A stretch of 64,000 nt of DNA from a virus, in the IMG/VR virus record IMGVR_UViG_3300031578_009495, positions 1 to 64,000 of that record, one strand, 5' to 3'. The notes below the pieces were generated by a model that was given only the letters and a program-made list of their open reading frames with translations, did no database searches and was not told the origin of the DNA. This document shows, piece by piece, positions 37,420 through 47,035 of the stretch (position 1 is the first letter of the stretch; every line of letters starts with the position of its first letter). The position numbers and the translations under genes were made by a program.

Positions 37420-40287
37420 ATGGCAAGTCAATTCGGAATACGATTTTTCACTTCAGGCTATGAAAGAACAAGCGGTCAAATGGCGTCTATAGGAAGACAG
37501 GCCAGTGGGATAAGTACAGGATTTCTACGAATGGGAAGGACTGGCGCTTCATCTGGCACAATGGCTGCGGGCGGAATGAGAATTTTAAGCTCCGGAATGT
37601 CTGGCGCTATGAGCGTGATGAGAGGATTTATTAGTCTAACCATAAGGGCTACAACCGTACTTGCCACTGTTGGCGCCGTAGTTGCTGGAGTCGGGATAGC
37701 CCTTGCTACAAAGTTTGCAAAAGGATTAATGGCTACAAGGGAGAGTTTTTATTTAATAGAGACAGCCCTTACTGGAGTTGTAAAAAATGCTGGGCAGGTG
37801 CAAAAGATTTCGGATTGGGCAATGAAATATGCAGCAACATATCCTGCAATGTATGGGGACGTTATGGATACGATGAAGGGATTATCAATGATGCCCTCCT
37901 TAAAGCCTATGTTCGTTAAGGGCGATGTTGCTGCCATGGAAAAGGTAATGAATATTGTCCAGAGTCTTGCCGCGATGGACCCACAGCAGGGCGTAAAGGG
38001 AGCTCAGCTTGCGATGAGAGAAGCATTATCTGGCAACTGGAGGTCATTGCAGATGCGGTTTGAGCTAAGACCGCAGGCGGTTGCTGAAGCGGCAGGGCTG
38101 TCAATGGAAGAGTTAAAGACAGACCCTGGCAAGGCTATCGAGGCCCTGGACGCCTTTACCCGCCTGAATGTTGGGGCAGACACACTTAGGAAGTCAGCAG
38201 AAAGTCTCGGTGTTCAATGGGGCAACCTCGGGGATAAATACGATATATTTTTGAATAAGATAGGAAAGATGGGAGCATATAGAAGGCTTGTCGAATTCCT
38301 TATGAAGATGAATGATATGTGGGATAAGCTTTTGGAAAGTGATGCCGCACAGAAATTTGGTCAAAACATTTCAAGTATATTTGAAAGTGTAATTGGGTCA
38401 GTTGAATCAATTATGACTGGAATTGATTGGGAGGGTAAGGGAATATTCGATGGTATTATTGAAGCAGGCAAGAAAGCAATGGAAAAACTCCGTAATTTGT
38501 TTTTAGATGCAAAGGATTTCCTTGCTTCTGCCATGAAATTGGTTTTTGTATATATAAAAATGGCCTTAATTTTTTCCATTAAGGAAATCTTTTTCCCTGT
38601 TGGAAAGATGATTGCTGAAACAATCGGTAATGCTTTCATGGAGACCATCCGGGCACATCCTATGCTGGCTTTTATGGCCGCTTTGGTAGGTGGAACGATA
38701 ATGGGTGGTCTTCCAGGTGGAATTGTAGCTGGTGGGGCAATGGCTGTAACTTTGGCTGCGCAGGGAACAGGTTTAATAGGAGCGCCAGCTAAATCAAAAG
38801 AAGAGTTGATTGCTGAGAAGAAAGCCGAAATAGAACGAGTACAGAATAAGAAATTTAGAACCCCGATGGAAAGAGTTGAATTTTATGGTAATCGCAATCG
38901 GAGGAAGAATCTGGAAAATCTCAAAACTGAGTTGGAAGAATTAGAAAAACTGCCGGCTACAAGTAAGTTTTCAGATGCAGATGCAGCTTTAGCAAAATTA
39001 AAAGCCGACGCAAAAGCTTTAAAACAATTATGGGGCACAGGGCTTGGGCTTGGGACTGGAGACGCGACAAAGGATCCAACCGCTGTAGGTGAAGCAGCAA
39101 AAAGGGTAGTTGCGGCACGATCAAGCTTACGGCTTGCGGAACTTACTGGCGCCAAATCCATGGTAGATGTTTTAAAGGAGCAATTACAATATGAAGAAAG
39201 ACTTTTGGATTATCACCAAAAAGCTGCCACATGGGAAAAAGGTCCGACAAAGGGAGTTAGAGAGGCAGAGTTAAAAAAGGAGATAGCAACATTAAAAGAA
39301 ACGATGTCAATATCCATCGGTAAGGGCGTAACCCGTAAAGATCCTGCCCTAATTGTCATGGAGGAGAAACTTGCAACAAAACAAATAGAGGCTGAAAAAC
39401 TTAAAAAGGCAAAAACAACCGAGGTAGGAGATATAACACGATATACAGGAGCCGAACTCGCAGAAAAAGCAAGAGTTTCTATGGAAAAAGAGAAAAACAT
39501 CCTGGCTCAAACATTAGCTGTTGAAACACAAATTGCAAAGTTAAAGAAAGAGGGTGGGGAAGATGTAAGTATGCTCGTAGACCTTGAAACCAAGTTGCTT
39601 GATTTATCAAAACAAAAAATAGCAATTGAGCAACAATACACAAATGCAAAAAAACAGCAGGTTGGCTTGCAAAGTCAGATCCAGACAATGGAAGTGCAAA
39701 AAGGACTTAGCGCTCTTGATTTAACGAAGGGAATGTTTCAGACCTTTGGAAAATTTGTAGGTAAACAGGGACGTTATGGCCAGGTTGGAGGAGCTAAAAT
39801 GCCTGGAATGGGTAAAATGTCGTGGGGAACGGGCGTGGAAAAATCCACAGGCTATAGAACAAAAGGCATTCCAAAGTTTCTCTTAAAACAAGAAGAAGTG
39901 TTAAAAGAAAAGCTTGGGCAAGCAGGCATATCTGATGTAGTAAAAAAGTTACTTCTTGAAAAGTTGCATGGCATAAACGTAGAACAGTTTCAAATGGCTA
40001 AGGGAGGAGTTGCAAAAGGAGCTCAGTTTCTTGAGGCTAATAAATTTATGGAGCAATTGCAGGCTGTTGATACTAAACTTCAGGAAGAACAGATCGCGCT
40101 TGTGAAAGAGCAAGCTGGGAATATTGCAAAAATGGTTGTTGAGCTTAAATTGACAAACCAATGGTTGTCTGGAATCAATGGAAAGGTTGGTGGTACTGGC
40201 TCGCAGCCTAACGCAACACCTGCATCTTTAGGAAATAAAAAAATTGGCGAAGCAAATCCATCGACAGCGCCATCTGGTGCATTTTAA
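37420..40287 (+). CDS. Tape measure protein
   Basis: 955 residues, located after the frameshift pair. N-terminal Gly/Ser-rich part (RQASGISTGFLRMGRTGASSGTMAAGG), hydrophobic segment near 70-98 (FISLTIRATTVLATVGAVVAGVGIALATKF) and a tape-measure N-domain (ATYPAMYGDVMDTMKGLSMMP...AALAMREALSGNWRSLQMRFELRP). A second hydrophobic region near 405-450 and long coiled coils fill the rest. It fixes tail length and is ejected at infection. A 955-residue tape implies a tail of roughly 140 nm if the usual 1.5 A per residue rule applies. The leader contains the CRISPR-like repeat. Confidence 0.9.
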   Translation: MASQFGIRFFTSGYERTSGQMASIGRQASGISTGFLRMGRTGASSGTMAAGGMRILSSGMSGAMSVMRGFISLTIRATTVLATVGAVVAGVGIALATKFAKGLMATRESFYLIETALTGVVKNAGQVQKISDWAMKYAATYPAMYGDVMDTMKGLSMMPSLKPMFVKGDVAAMEKVMNIVQSLAAMDPQQGVKGAQLAMREALSGNWRSLQMRFELRPQAVAEAAGLSMEELKTDPGKAIEALDAFTRLNVGADTLRKSAESLGVQWGNLGDKYDIFLNKIGKMGAYRRLVEFLMKMNDMWDKLLESDAAQKFGQNISSIFESVIGSVESIMTGIDWEGKGIFDGIIEAGKKAMEKLRNLFLDAKDFLASAMKLVFVYIKMALIFSIKEIFFPVGKMIAETIGNAFMETIRAHPMLAFMAALVGGTIMGGLPGGIVAGGAMAVTLAAQGTGLIGAPAKSKEELIAEKKAEIERVQNKKFRTPMERVEFYGNRNRRKNLENLKTELEELEKLPATSKFSDADAALAKLKADAKALKQLWGTGLGLGTGDATKDPTAVGEAAKRVVAARSSLRLAELTGAKSMVDVLKEQLQYEERLLDYHQKAATWEKGPTKGVREAELKKEIATLKETMSISIGKGVTRKDPALIVMEEKLATKQIEAEKLKKAKTTEVGDITRYTGAELAEKARVSMEKEKNILAQTLAVETQIAKLKKEGGEDVSMLVDLETKLLDLSKQKIAIEQQYTNAKKQQVGLQSQIQTMEVQKGLSALDLTKGMFQTFGKFVGKQGRYGQVGGAKMPGMGKMSWGTGVEKSTGYRTKGIPKFLLKQEEVLKEKLGQAGISDVVKKLLLEKLHGINVEQFQMAKGGVAKGAQFLEANKFMEQLQAVDTKLQEEQIALVKEQAGNIAKMVVELKLTNQWLSGINGKVGGTGSQPNATPASLGNKKIGEANPSTAPSGAF

Positions 40288-42107
40288 TGGGATACACAAG
40301 CATAAACATAAGCTACAATGAAGGTTCTCTGTGTGAGCAGATAAGCTTCAGTGAACCAGGCGAACAAGGCTATGCTCTTGGTTCTACCATAACCCTATCT
40401 GATGAAAGATTGTCAAGGGACCGTGAAATGATAGTAATGGCCGTCAATTACAGCGAAGACCAGGATATCGGCACGCTTACAACTGTTTCAGGCTTTTCCC
40501 TTGAATATTTATATGCCAGAAAAGCTCCTGCTTTTGATATTTCATTTCTTACTATGACTCAAGATGATCATGAAAATTATTTAAAACGTTCTCCAAAGCC
40601 TGATTCTATATTAAAAATTAGATATGGAGATGAGTATGGGTCTAACGGATGGACGATGCACTCTATCATAAACGAAATTTGTAGGCTTATGGGCATTTCA
40701 GCGGAAAATACTCTTCCAAATTATTATATAAGCGATTTTACAGTAAGCTTAGGCTCTACTTATTTTGAAGCTATCACCAGTCTTGTTTCTATTTTTTCAC
40801 CCATTATAACTTTGAGTAGAAAAGTATTATATATAGTAGATAGAGGAAGCGTTGGTATCCTTCCCTGGGGAAATTGTAGACTTACAAATGTTACTTTAAA
40901 AGAAAAAGAACACATAGAAGATGAGGATGAACAGCTTCCTTCATCCGGTATTATCTCTAGTATAATATTAAATAGAGAATATGCTCCAATCCCTGGATGT
41001 GTTAAAGTCGAAGGACAGGAAGGAAAATATATTGGGAGTAAAGACATATCGGCTGTTAATTTTACCCCCACCAAAGGCAGTATAAGCACTTCCGAAGGCG
41101 TATCCAATGATGATGGGACTATAGCTTATTATAAAAATGCGCTTGATTTTTATAAAGACCCTTATAATAACCAATGGGCAACTTTTTTAAGAGAAGAAGA
41201 ATGCAGGATATATGATAGATACGGATGGTTTTTAAGTGCAACAAAAAATACAACTGAGATGGAATACAATCCGGAAACTCTCCAATTTAAGTATGCAAAT
41301 CCTGTGCTTGATAAAGAAAGCAAAACATGTGAAGCTTGGGTGGGTAATCGCTATACTGGAGGCTTAAGAGTATATAATAAAATAGAAAATTCATATACTT
41401 ATGATGAAGAAGATTGGTCTTTGAAATCGCAATTATCAACGAAACAAGAATTGTTTATATATGATGGAGATACTTATACAAAATACGATCCCAGAGATTA
41501 TGACCCAGAGGAAGATGGTACAACATTAGAATTAGTACAAACAGAACAAAGAAGTACAATATATACCTATTTAACTGAAGAATCATATTCTGTCGATACC
41601 CAAATATCAAGCCAGGTATATAATGAAGAGGACGAAGAATGGCAGACTATTTATACTTTTGAACACGATGTAGTGCTTGCAGGTGGGCAACAACATGTTG
41701 GAGGTTCGAGTGGAATATCTTCTCTTAGAACATTACAAGTATATGATGGAGATTGCCCAATCTTTCCAACCTATAGTTCATTCAATGAACCTGCTCAAGT
41801 TTTTAATATATCTACGCCAGATTGGAATTCTATATATTCTTGCTATATTGCTATAAAGACTATGCTTGGTTATGAATATCAAACTGCAACAGTTGAAACT
41901 TTAGCAACTAATTGGTATTGGAATGAAAATAAGGAGGAATATGATAAAACAAAATTTGACCCACTTCCTTTTATGAGCATGACAGGCTTTGAACCTATAA
42001 TGACAGAAGGGATAAAAGGCAGTTATTTCATAACAGGATATAATACAAATATTGACCCAACTAAAGGATATACTGTAAGTTTAAATTTGGAGGTAAGACT
42101 TGAATAA
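40287..42107 (+). CDS. Tail hub / distal tail-type protein
   Basis: 606 residues directly after the tape measure (1-nt overlap). The N-terminal half (LGSTITLSDERLSRDREMIVMAVNYSEDQDIGTLTTVSGFSLEYLYARKAP) has the hub-type beta pattern. A middle TMHSIINEICRLMGISAE segment and Tyr/Thr/Glu-rich C-terminal half follow. The position suggests a tail-tip hub or baseplate protein. Family not confirmed. Confidence 0.65.
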   Translation: MGYTSINISYNEGSLCEQISFSEPGEQGYALGSTITLSDERLSRDREMIVMAVNYSEDQDIGTLTTVSGFSLEYLYARKAPAFDISFLTMTQDDHENYLKRSPKPDSILKIRYGDEYGSNGWTMHSIINEICRLMGISAENTLPNYYISDFTVSLGSTYFEAITSLVSIFSPIITLSRKVLYIVDRGSVGILPWGNCRLTNVTLKEKEHIEDEDEQLPSSGIISSIILNREYAPIPGCVKVEGQEGKYIGSKDISAVNFTPTKGSISTSEGVSNDDGTIAYYKNALDFYKDPYNNQWATFLREEECRIYDRYGWFLSATKNTTEMEYNPETLQFKYANPVLDKESKTCEAWVGNRYTGGLRVYNKIENSYTYDEEDWSLKSQLSTKQELFIYDGDTYTKYDPRDYDPEEDGTTLELVQTEQRSTIYTYLTEESYSVDTQISSQVYNEEDEEWQTIYTFEHDVVLAGGQQHVGGSSGISSLRTLQVYDGDCPIFPTYSSFNEPAQVFNISTPDWNSIYSCYIAIKTMLGYEYQTATVETLATNWYWNENKEEYDKTKFDPLPFMSMTGFEPIMTEGIKGSYFITGYNTNIDPTKGYTVSLNLEVRLE

Positions 42108-42285
42108 GGATAAACTACGAAGATATAGGCAGGGATTGAAAAAAGTAATGCCCAAGAAAGTACGTGTATCAGCGAACTTTTGTAAATATGGTAGGGTTTA
42201 CTCTGTACCAGGAACTACAAACTCATACCCCTATGCGTTAATAATGCCAGTTAATGGCAATCCTAATTACAGCCAGCGGACATGA
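42100..42285 (+). CDS. Small basic tail-region protein, 61 aa
   Basis: TTG start with GGAGGT 6 nt upstream, overlapping the hub stop. Basic N-terminus (LRRYRQGLKKVMPKKVRV), then SANFCKYGRVYSVPGTTNSYPYALIMPVN, likely beta. It overlaps the next gene by 4 nt. Unknown function, presumably tail assembly. Confidence 0.5.
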   Translation: MNKDKLRRYRQGLKKVMPKKVRVSANFCKYGRVYSVPGTTNSYPYALIMPVNGNPNYSQRT

Positions 42286-43613
42286 CTATAAGCAGAAGAC
42301 ATATTTTAGCGTGGACAGGTAAACAATATATAAAACGTACACAGGTCCGTTCAAATGGAGAATGGGTTCCAAAGTATAATACAGAGCCTCCAGCCGTTTC
42401 CAGGAGAACAGCATACAGATATGTTCCGGTTCATCCAGGGATAGAGCGAGAAATATTTTTTAAAATCAAATTTGTAAGAGATGATGGAGTCATCATTGAT
42501 GAAGATTTAATAGATAATATAGAAATCCATGATGATGACCCAGGGGTGGTAGAAGGGGGCTACATGACCCATAATCCCCCTATACTTTATATATATAATC
42601 TAAGAGAATATTATGAATACCTTACAGAAGCACAAATAGAAAAATACGAAGATCAGTTTTACAATTTGGATAGAAATGGTGTAAGAAAAGATAAGAGATA
42701 TAATCCAGATACTGGATACTGGAGTTTTACTGGATATCAAAGACCAATATCTGAAATGTGGGGAGAGACTGAAACAGACGATTTAACTAAACCGACTTCC
42801 CCTCCTTCTTCAAAGAAATATGCCAAAAAATGGAATGGTACAGAATACATAAAACAAAAGACATCCGGATATTACATAAGAGTATTATACACAAGTGGCC
42901 TAAGATGTGTATTCCGAGTATTAAATGCAGAGGAAAAAGAAGCAAAGCAACTATCTAGAGGATATACTTATATAGATTCAGAAGGAGTAGTACATAATGA
43001 AGTAAGTACTTATATGGTTCCTAGAAATTTAGTAAAAAAACCCAAAAGGCTTATATTCCGAGTACCGTACCGTACAGCAACCTTGGAATCTTTTTATCCT
43101 GATTATGTACACTATTCTTACGAAGATAGAAATGATGCAGATTTTAGCAAGCCTTATGTATCTGTAGAACGACTTTTTGCTACGTATTTTTATTCTGTAG
43201 ATACTCATTTTTGGAAGAAACATACAATAAAGAGTTCTATACCTTATGTTTTAACGGAAAACATATTGAATTTTGACTGGGGATTGTACACAGGATTTGC
43301 TGCTCTTGGGCAAGCTCCGCCTTACGGCAACGATATAGAGAGTATTTCAACGAATATCATAGGAAGAAATCTAAATTTTCCTTATACTACTTTTGATGGA
43401 TCAGATGGGGATAGTGCAGAGGAAGAATTTCCAAGAACGTTTGATCCAGTAGATATATCTGTTCCTTTTTCACCTATTACCGAAGAAGAATATAATGAGC
43501 AGGAATATCAAATGGATATGACTATAGAGGGAGGCAGTCATAGAGTATCAGTAGGGCGTGAATTTACTTATTTCTTTAACCTTTCTACAGTATCGTTAGA
43601 CGAAAATGCTTGA
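42282..43613 (+). CDS. Baseplate/tail-tip protein, hypothetical
   Basis: 443 residues, aromatic- and Tyr-rich. The FKIKFVRDDGVIIDEDLIDNIEIHDDDPG segment and repeated 'KKWNGTEYIKQKTSGYYIRVLYTSG' and 'AWTGKQYIKRTQVRSNGEWVPK' suggest small repeated beta modules. No enzyme motif is seen. Placed between the hub and fibre genes. Confidence 0.5.
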   Translation: MTISRRHILAWTGKQYIKRTQVRSNGEWVPKYNTEPPAVSRRTAYRYVPVHPGIEREIFFKIKFVRDDGVIIDEDLIDNIEIHDDDPGVVEGGYMTHNPPILYIYNLREYYEYLTEAQIEKYEDQFYNLDRNGVRKDKRYNPDTGYWSFTGYQRPISEMWGETETDDLTKPTSPPSSKKYAKKWNGTEYIKQKTSGYYIRVLYTSGLRCVFRVLNAEEKEAKQLSRGYTYIDSEGVVHNEVSTYMVPRNLVKKPKRLIFRVPYRTATLESFYPDYVHYSYEDRNDADFSKPYVSVERLFATYFYSVDTHFWKKHTIKSSIPYVLTENILNFDWGLYTGFAALGQAPPYGNDIESISTNIIGRNLNFPYTTFDGSDGDSAEEEFPRTFDPVDISVPFSPITEEEYNEQEYQMDMTIEGGSHRVSVGREFTYFFNLSTVSLDENA

Positions 43614-43668
43614 TATTAAAAAATATAAATTTTAAACAAAAACAAAATAATAAAAGGAGAATAAAATT

Positions 43669-44325
43669 ATGGCAGCACCAAATATTTACTTTTTCGGAAA
43701 CTCCGGCGTGGGAGACGCGACCCCACACGGAGAAGGAAGCGCAGCAAACGATGATTGGTTTGCAATAACGTCTGGCCCTGCCGGGCATACTTTAGTTTTT
43801 ACAGGCGATGCGGTTTTGGATGGGGCCGCGACCGGGGAACGGGACACAGTCATAATCCCAGCCGCCGGTTCTCTTGAAGTCGATAAGACTTTTATCGACA
43901 ACGGGGCAACGATGGAACAGATTCCCCTCGCTGGTACAGACCAAGGCGGGCAAAGTGGAGGAGACAATCAGTATGTCTTCTGTATCTATTTTGATGGTGA
44001 AACTGCTTCGGCCCCCTACTTGGAAGCATGGGATGACTCTGATCATGATTCTATCGCTCTTCAGGTTTTAGGTGCTGGAGTTCCGGCAAACTCTATGGTA
44101 AAAGGCATTGTAACTACGACAGGCGCTCCTGGAAGTGCAAACTGGGTAGGGCATCCAGACCAGGTCAACATGGCTGGAACTGGTAACAGGCTTGATCTTA
44201 ATGCTGCGGCTGCTATTGGTAGCGCTGGTGGAAATGTCTATTTTAATTTATGCACGAGAATTTTATCGACCAGCACACCTTTCAGTTCGGCTCCGGTGTT
44301 TGCTTTGAGGTTCACTTATGTGTGA
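43669..44325 (+). CDS. Virion decoration/tail structural protein, putative
   Basis: 218 residues, Gly/Ala/Thr-rich with beta structure (DDWFAITSGPAGHTLVFTGDAVLDGAATGERDTVIIPAAG). Richer in GC than its neighbours and with an AAAAGGAGAATAAA site, so likely strongly expressed; a structural protein such as a tail or adsorption appendage subunit is the best guess. Confidence 0.5.
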   Translation: MAAPNIYFFGNSGVGDATPHGEGSAANDDWFAITSGPAGHTLVFTGDAVLDGAATGERDTVIIPAAGSLEVDKTFIDNGATMEQIPLAGTDQGGQSGGDNQYVFCIYFDGETASAPYLEAWDDSDHDSIALQVLGAGVPANSMVKGIVTTTGAPGSANWVGHPDQVNMAGTGNRLDLNAAAAIGSAGGNVYFNLCTRILSTSTPFSSAPVFALRFTYV

Positions 44326-44415
44326 ACAATATCAAGTACTTACAATCTATATCATGAACTAATACTTGAACAAATTAACCTCCTAAAAATCAAAAAAGAT
44401 AACAAAGGAGCAAAA

Positions 44416-44808
44416 ATGCAAAAATTAAGATTCATAGCACACTTCGAAGATGAAACCATCAAAGGGAATCCGTTAGGCAGCAGAGATTCCCTTTGGACAT
44501 CCTTGCCAAATAAACCTATTAAAGCGCTTGAATACACACTTCCACACGCGAAAGACTCAATAAAGCTATCAGGATATGAAGAATACCTGCACATGGTAGA
44601 GGTATGCCTGCCGATGGGTGGAAATGCAATGATTGAGCATGTATATTTGATGGGCAGGATAGGAACAAAAGTAACATCCTATAGAATAACCATCTTGCAA
44701 AGGAAGGCCAATGACCGGTTTAAAGTAGGCGATATAACGGTCAGGGTATTGGATAAGGGAAGAGAATATAACGGCGGGGCAACCTCTGGCTGGAGAGTGG
44801 GTGGCTAA
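44416..44808 (+). CDS. Hypothetical tail-region protein, 130 aa
   Basis: Good AAAGGAGCAAAA site. Contains RFIAHFEDETIKGNPLGSRDSLWTSLPNKPIKALEYTLPHAKDSIKLSGYEEYLHMVE, similar in style to small phage tail proteins that set fibre attachment; unknown family. Confidence 0.5.
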   Translation: MQKLRFIAHFEDETIKGNPLGSRDSLWTSLPNKPIKALEYTLPHAKDSIKLSGYEEYLHMVEVCLPMGGNAMIEHVYLMGRIGTKVTSYRITILQRKANDRFKVGDITVRVLDKGREYNGGATSGWRVGG

Positions 44809-44810
44809 TT

Positions 44811-46088
44811 ATGGGAGAAGGTATATTCTATCCTTCAATTAGTAGTGACGATGGGTATTGGTCAGGAACTAATTTTTTTAATAGTCTTGAAGGTTTAACA
44901 ATAGGAGATATATCTGGAAATCCTTACAAAAGTTTTATTAGATTTAAGAATATAACAATACCCCAAGGTAGTAAAATACTTAGTGCATTTATTCGATATA
45001 CTGCACGTTTTTCTAATTCTGGATTACCAGTAAATGCAGGGATTTTTTTCAACAACACGGATAACGCTATTGCCCCTACGAATTATTTAGAGGCAGACAA
45101 TCTTAACCTGACTATTCCGTCCATAGCATGGAGTATAGGAGAATGGACAGAACAAGAGCAATACGATACGCCTAGTATAGTTTCGCATCTACAAACAGTT
45201 ATAGACCGTCCAGGATGGTATAGTAATGTCATGGCGGTTATATGGGATAAAACGTCAAGTAGTGATCGAAATTGCTATTCTTATGATTATAATTACGGTG
45301 AAAAATGCCCTGAATTACATGTTACATGGTCTTTACCTGAAAACATTACGGATATTCGTACAGAAATAGCTGCCGATTTTTATACAGGTTGGTTGCACTT
45401 ACCTTCTGAGGTTTCTGCTGGAGTAAAAGCTTTCCAGTATTTAAAAAGTAGGATCGAAGCTGGAAATATATCTTTATCTGATTTACTCTCCGAAATAAAA
45501 GCTGGAAATTTATCTTTTACAGACTTACTTTCTGAGGTTTCTGCTGGAGTAAAAGCTTTCCAGTATTTAAAAAGTAGGATCGAAGCTGGAAATATATCTT
45601 TATCTGATTTACTCTCCGAAATAAAAGCTGGAAATTTATCTTTTACAGACTTACTTTCTGAAGTTATAGCAAATGCACAATCACTTACAGACTTACTTTC
45701 TGAAATAGATACCAGCGCACTTAGCATTAAAGATATCAATAGCTTTATAGAAAGTGAATATCCGACTTGGAGCAAGTTTTTACTTCTAAGCCATGATCAT
45801 GTTCCTGCGCGAAATGCTTTAAATGTTAAAATTGGTAAAGCAATGCAGTTTAGAGTCTATAACCCAGATCCTTTATTTGGAATAGACTTAACCACATTTA
45901 AAATAAGATTCAATGAAGGCACCTGGTACAGATATGGAGATACGAGGCTTACATTTACCGAAGTAAGTTATAGAGAATATTTGGTTTACTTCAATCCGCC
46001 GGCCTTCGATTATAATAGTCAGATAGATTTGGAACTGTACTGCGAAGACCATAGAAATAACCCTGGAATCAAATTGGAAATTTTATGA
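44811..46088 (+). CDS. Repeat-containing tail fibre/adsorption protein
   Basis: 425 residues. N-terminal beta domain of about 180 residues (YKSFIRFKNITIPQGSKILSAFIRYTARF; DNF-like 'RFxNITIPxGSKI' pattern as in carbohydrate-binding modules), then 14-residue repeats of the form 'SFTDLLSEIKAGNL' and a C-terminal Ig-like domain (FKIRFNEGTWYRYGDTRLTFTEVSYREYLVYF). A 126-bp stretch is perfectly duplicated in tandem. The repeats probably form a stalk. Confidence 0.6.
   Translation: MGEGIFYPSISSDDGYWSGTNFFNSLEGLTIGDISGNPYKSFIRFKNITIPQGSKILSAFIRYTARFSNSGLPVNAGIFFNNTDNAIAPTNYLEADNLNLTIPSIAWSIGEWTEQEQYDTPSIVSHLQTVIDRPGWYSNVMAVIWDKTSSSDRNCYSYDYNYGEKCPELHVTWSLPENITDIRTEIAADFYTGWLHLPSEVSAGVKAFQYLKSRIEAGNISLSDLLSEIKAGNLSFTDLLSEVSAGVKAFQYLKSRIEAGNISLSDLLSEIKAGNLSFTDLLSEVIANAQSLTDLLSEIDTSALSIKDINSFIESEYPTWSKFLLLSHDHVPARNALNVKIGKAMQFRVYNPDPLFGIDLTTFKIRFNEGTWYRYGDTRLTFTEVSYREYLVYFNPPAFDYNSQIDLELYCEDHRNNPGIKLEIL
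45404..45655 (+). repeat. Two identical tandem 126-bp copies
   Basis: Copies 45404-45529 and 45530-45655 are identical, each coding 42 residues (three 14-residue units), in frame. Identity at third codon positions implies a recent duplication or ongoing slippage/recombination. Confidence 0.9.
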
Positions 46089-46120
46089 AAACAGTGTCAA
46101 ATATTGTAAGCAGTCTCAAA

Positions 46121-46261
46121 AAAGATTTATACAATTACACCTGTAATGCTGACGTTCAGGCATCCAGGAACATCGCTGAAGTTGGGCTAAATGCCTCTCT
46201 TCAAGAGCGGCCTGACACCGCTCCAGATAATGCTGGGACTGAGTTAGAAAGCTCGGTCTGA
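46121..46261 (+). pseudogene. Remnant of an IS200/IS605 TnpB C-terminus
   Basis: The frame reads YTCNADVQASRNIAEVGLNA and matches the end of the intact TnpB at 57782-58900 (QCNSDYGASRNIAEVGLNA), including the RuvC-III Asp. Everything upstream of this point is gone, so only about 46 residues of tnpB remain. Confidence 0.8.
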
Positions 46262-46491
46262 TGTGGTTTAAAAACCACAAACTTTGGTTCTATGTTAGAA
46301 CCCCACGTGTTTCAACCGTGGGAGTATGTCAGAATGCTTTTGTTGTAGAGCTTAGAGATGCAGCTTTACTGGTATTGCAAAGCGACCGAAAAGATGAAAA
46401 AGAAAAGAGACTTTTGAACAAAAGATTAGAAAAAGCTGTGAAAAACATTGGCGCAATTAATGGTGATCATGGAGCGATCTCCACTGGATAG
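46261..46491 (+). CDS. Open frame across the IS right end; likely truncated native gene
   Basis: The first 24 residues are IS-end sequence. The remainder (NAFVVELRDAALLVLQSDRKDEKEKRLLNKRLEKAVKNIGAINGDHGA) looks like a genuine helical protein segment. The insertion probably removed its start; whether it is expressed is unclear. Confidence 0.3.
   Translation: MWFKNHKLWFYVRTPRVSTVGVCQNAFVVELRDAALLVLQSDRKDEKEKRLLNKRLEKAVKNIGAINGDHGAISTG
46262..46333 (+). repeat. IS200/IS605 right end copy
   Basis: Reverse complement of 57665-57736 with only a few differences: TGTGGTTTAAAAACCACA, TTCTATGTTAGAACC and the hairpin CCCACGTGTTTCAACCGTGGG-like stem. This is the right end belonging to the tnpB remnant just upstream. 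The shared sequence ends at TATGTCAGA, which fixes the end of the element. Confidence 0.8.
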
Positions 46492-46500
46492 GATTTATCT

Positions 46501-47016
46501 ATGCCGACATGCATTCTCATTACAGACCTAAAATCTGAGATTTCAGTTGAACAAAGGATCCCTTCCCTTACTGATCTTCTGTCTGAAATATCTGCCTATA
46601 ACTATCATACCAGCTTTAAAGATTTAAGCGCTTCAATAGCGGCCAGAGTCCCTTATATTGATTTAAAAACTGAAATCTCTGCCGGCTTTCCTGTAGATAC
46701 TTCCGGCCCGTATATCCTACCAGAAACTTACCCAAGAGACGGGGAGGGCGGTATTGGTATATACGGGCCTATTTTTATAGTAGTTGAAGATTTGATTTCC
46801 GGAATTGATTTAAGTTCGCTTGAACTAACTGTAAATTCTGTAGTTTATACTCAAGAGGATTCCGAGGTGACGTGTTTGCCTATAACTATTCCATACAGGT
46901 ATGTGATAAGATATGTCCCTATTATACCTTGGAGTTTAGATAGTGAAGTTATTATATCTATTTTTATTAAAGATAGGGCAGGTAATCCAGGAATGGTTGA
47001 TTTGATATTACACTAA
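46501..47016 (+). CDS. Repeat-type tail fibre accessory protein
   Basis: 171 residues. Starts with the same kind of repeats (SLTDLLSEISAYNYHTSFKDLSASIAARVPYIDLKTEISAG) and ends in a domain similar to that at the end of the protein at 44811 (ISGIDLSSLELTVNSVVYTQED..). Probably a short paralogue of that fibre protein. Confidence 0.55.
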   Translation: MPTCILITDLKSEISVEQRIPSLTDLLSEISAYNYHTSFKDLSASIAARVPYIDLKTEISAGFPVDTSGPYILPETYPRDGEGGIGIYGPIFIVVEDLISGIDLSSLELTVNSVVYTQEDSEVTCLPITIPYRYVIRYVPIIPWSLDSEVIISIFIKDRAGNPGMVDLILH

Positions 47017-47035
47017 ATAATTAAACTTAAAGACA

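Noticed and set aside
42120-42145. GGGATTGAAAA stretch resembling a CRISPR repeat end
   Set aside because: Only nine bases agree, it lies within coding sequence and there is no upstream GTCGC or stem.
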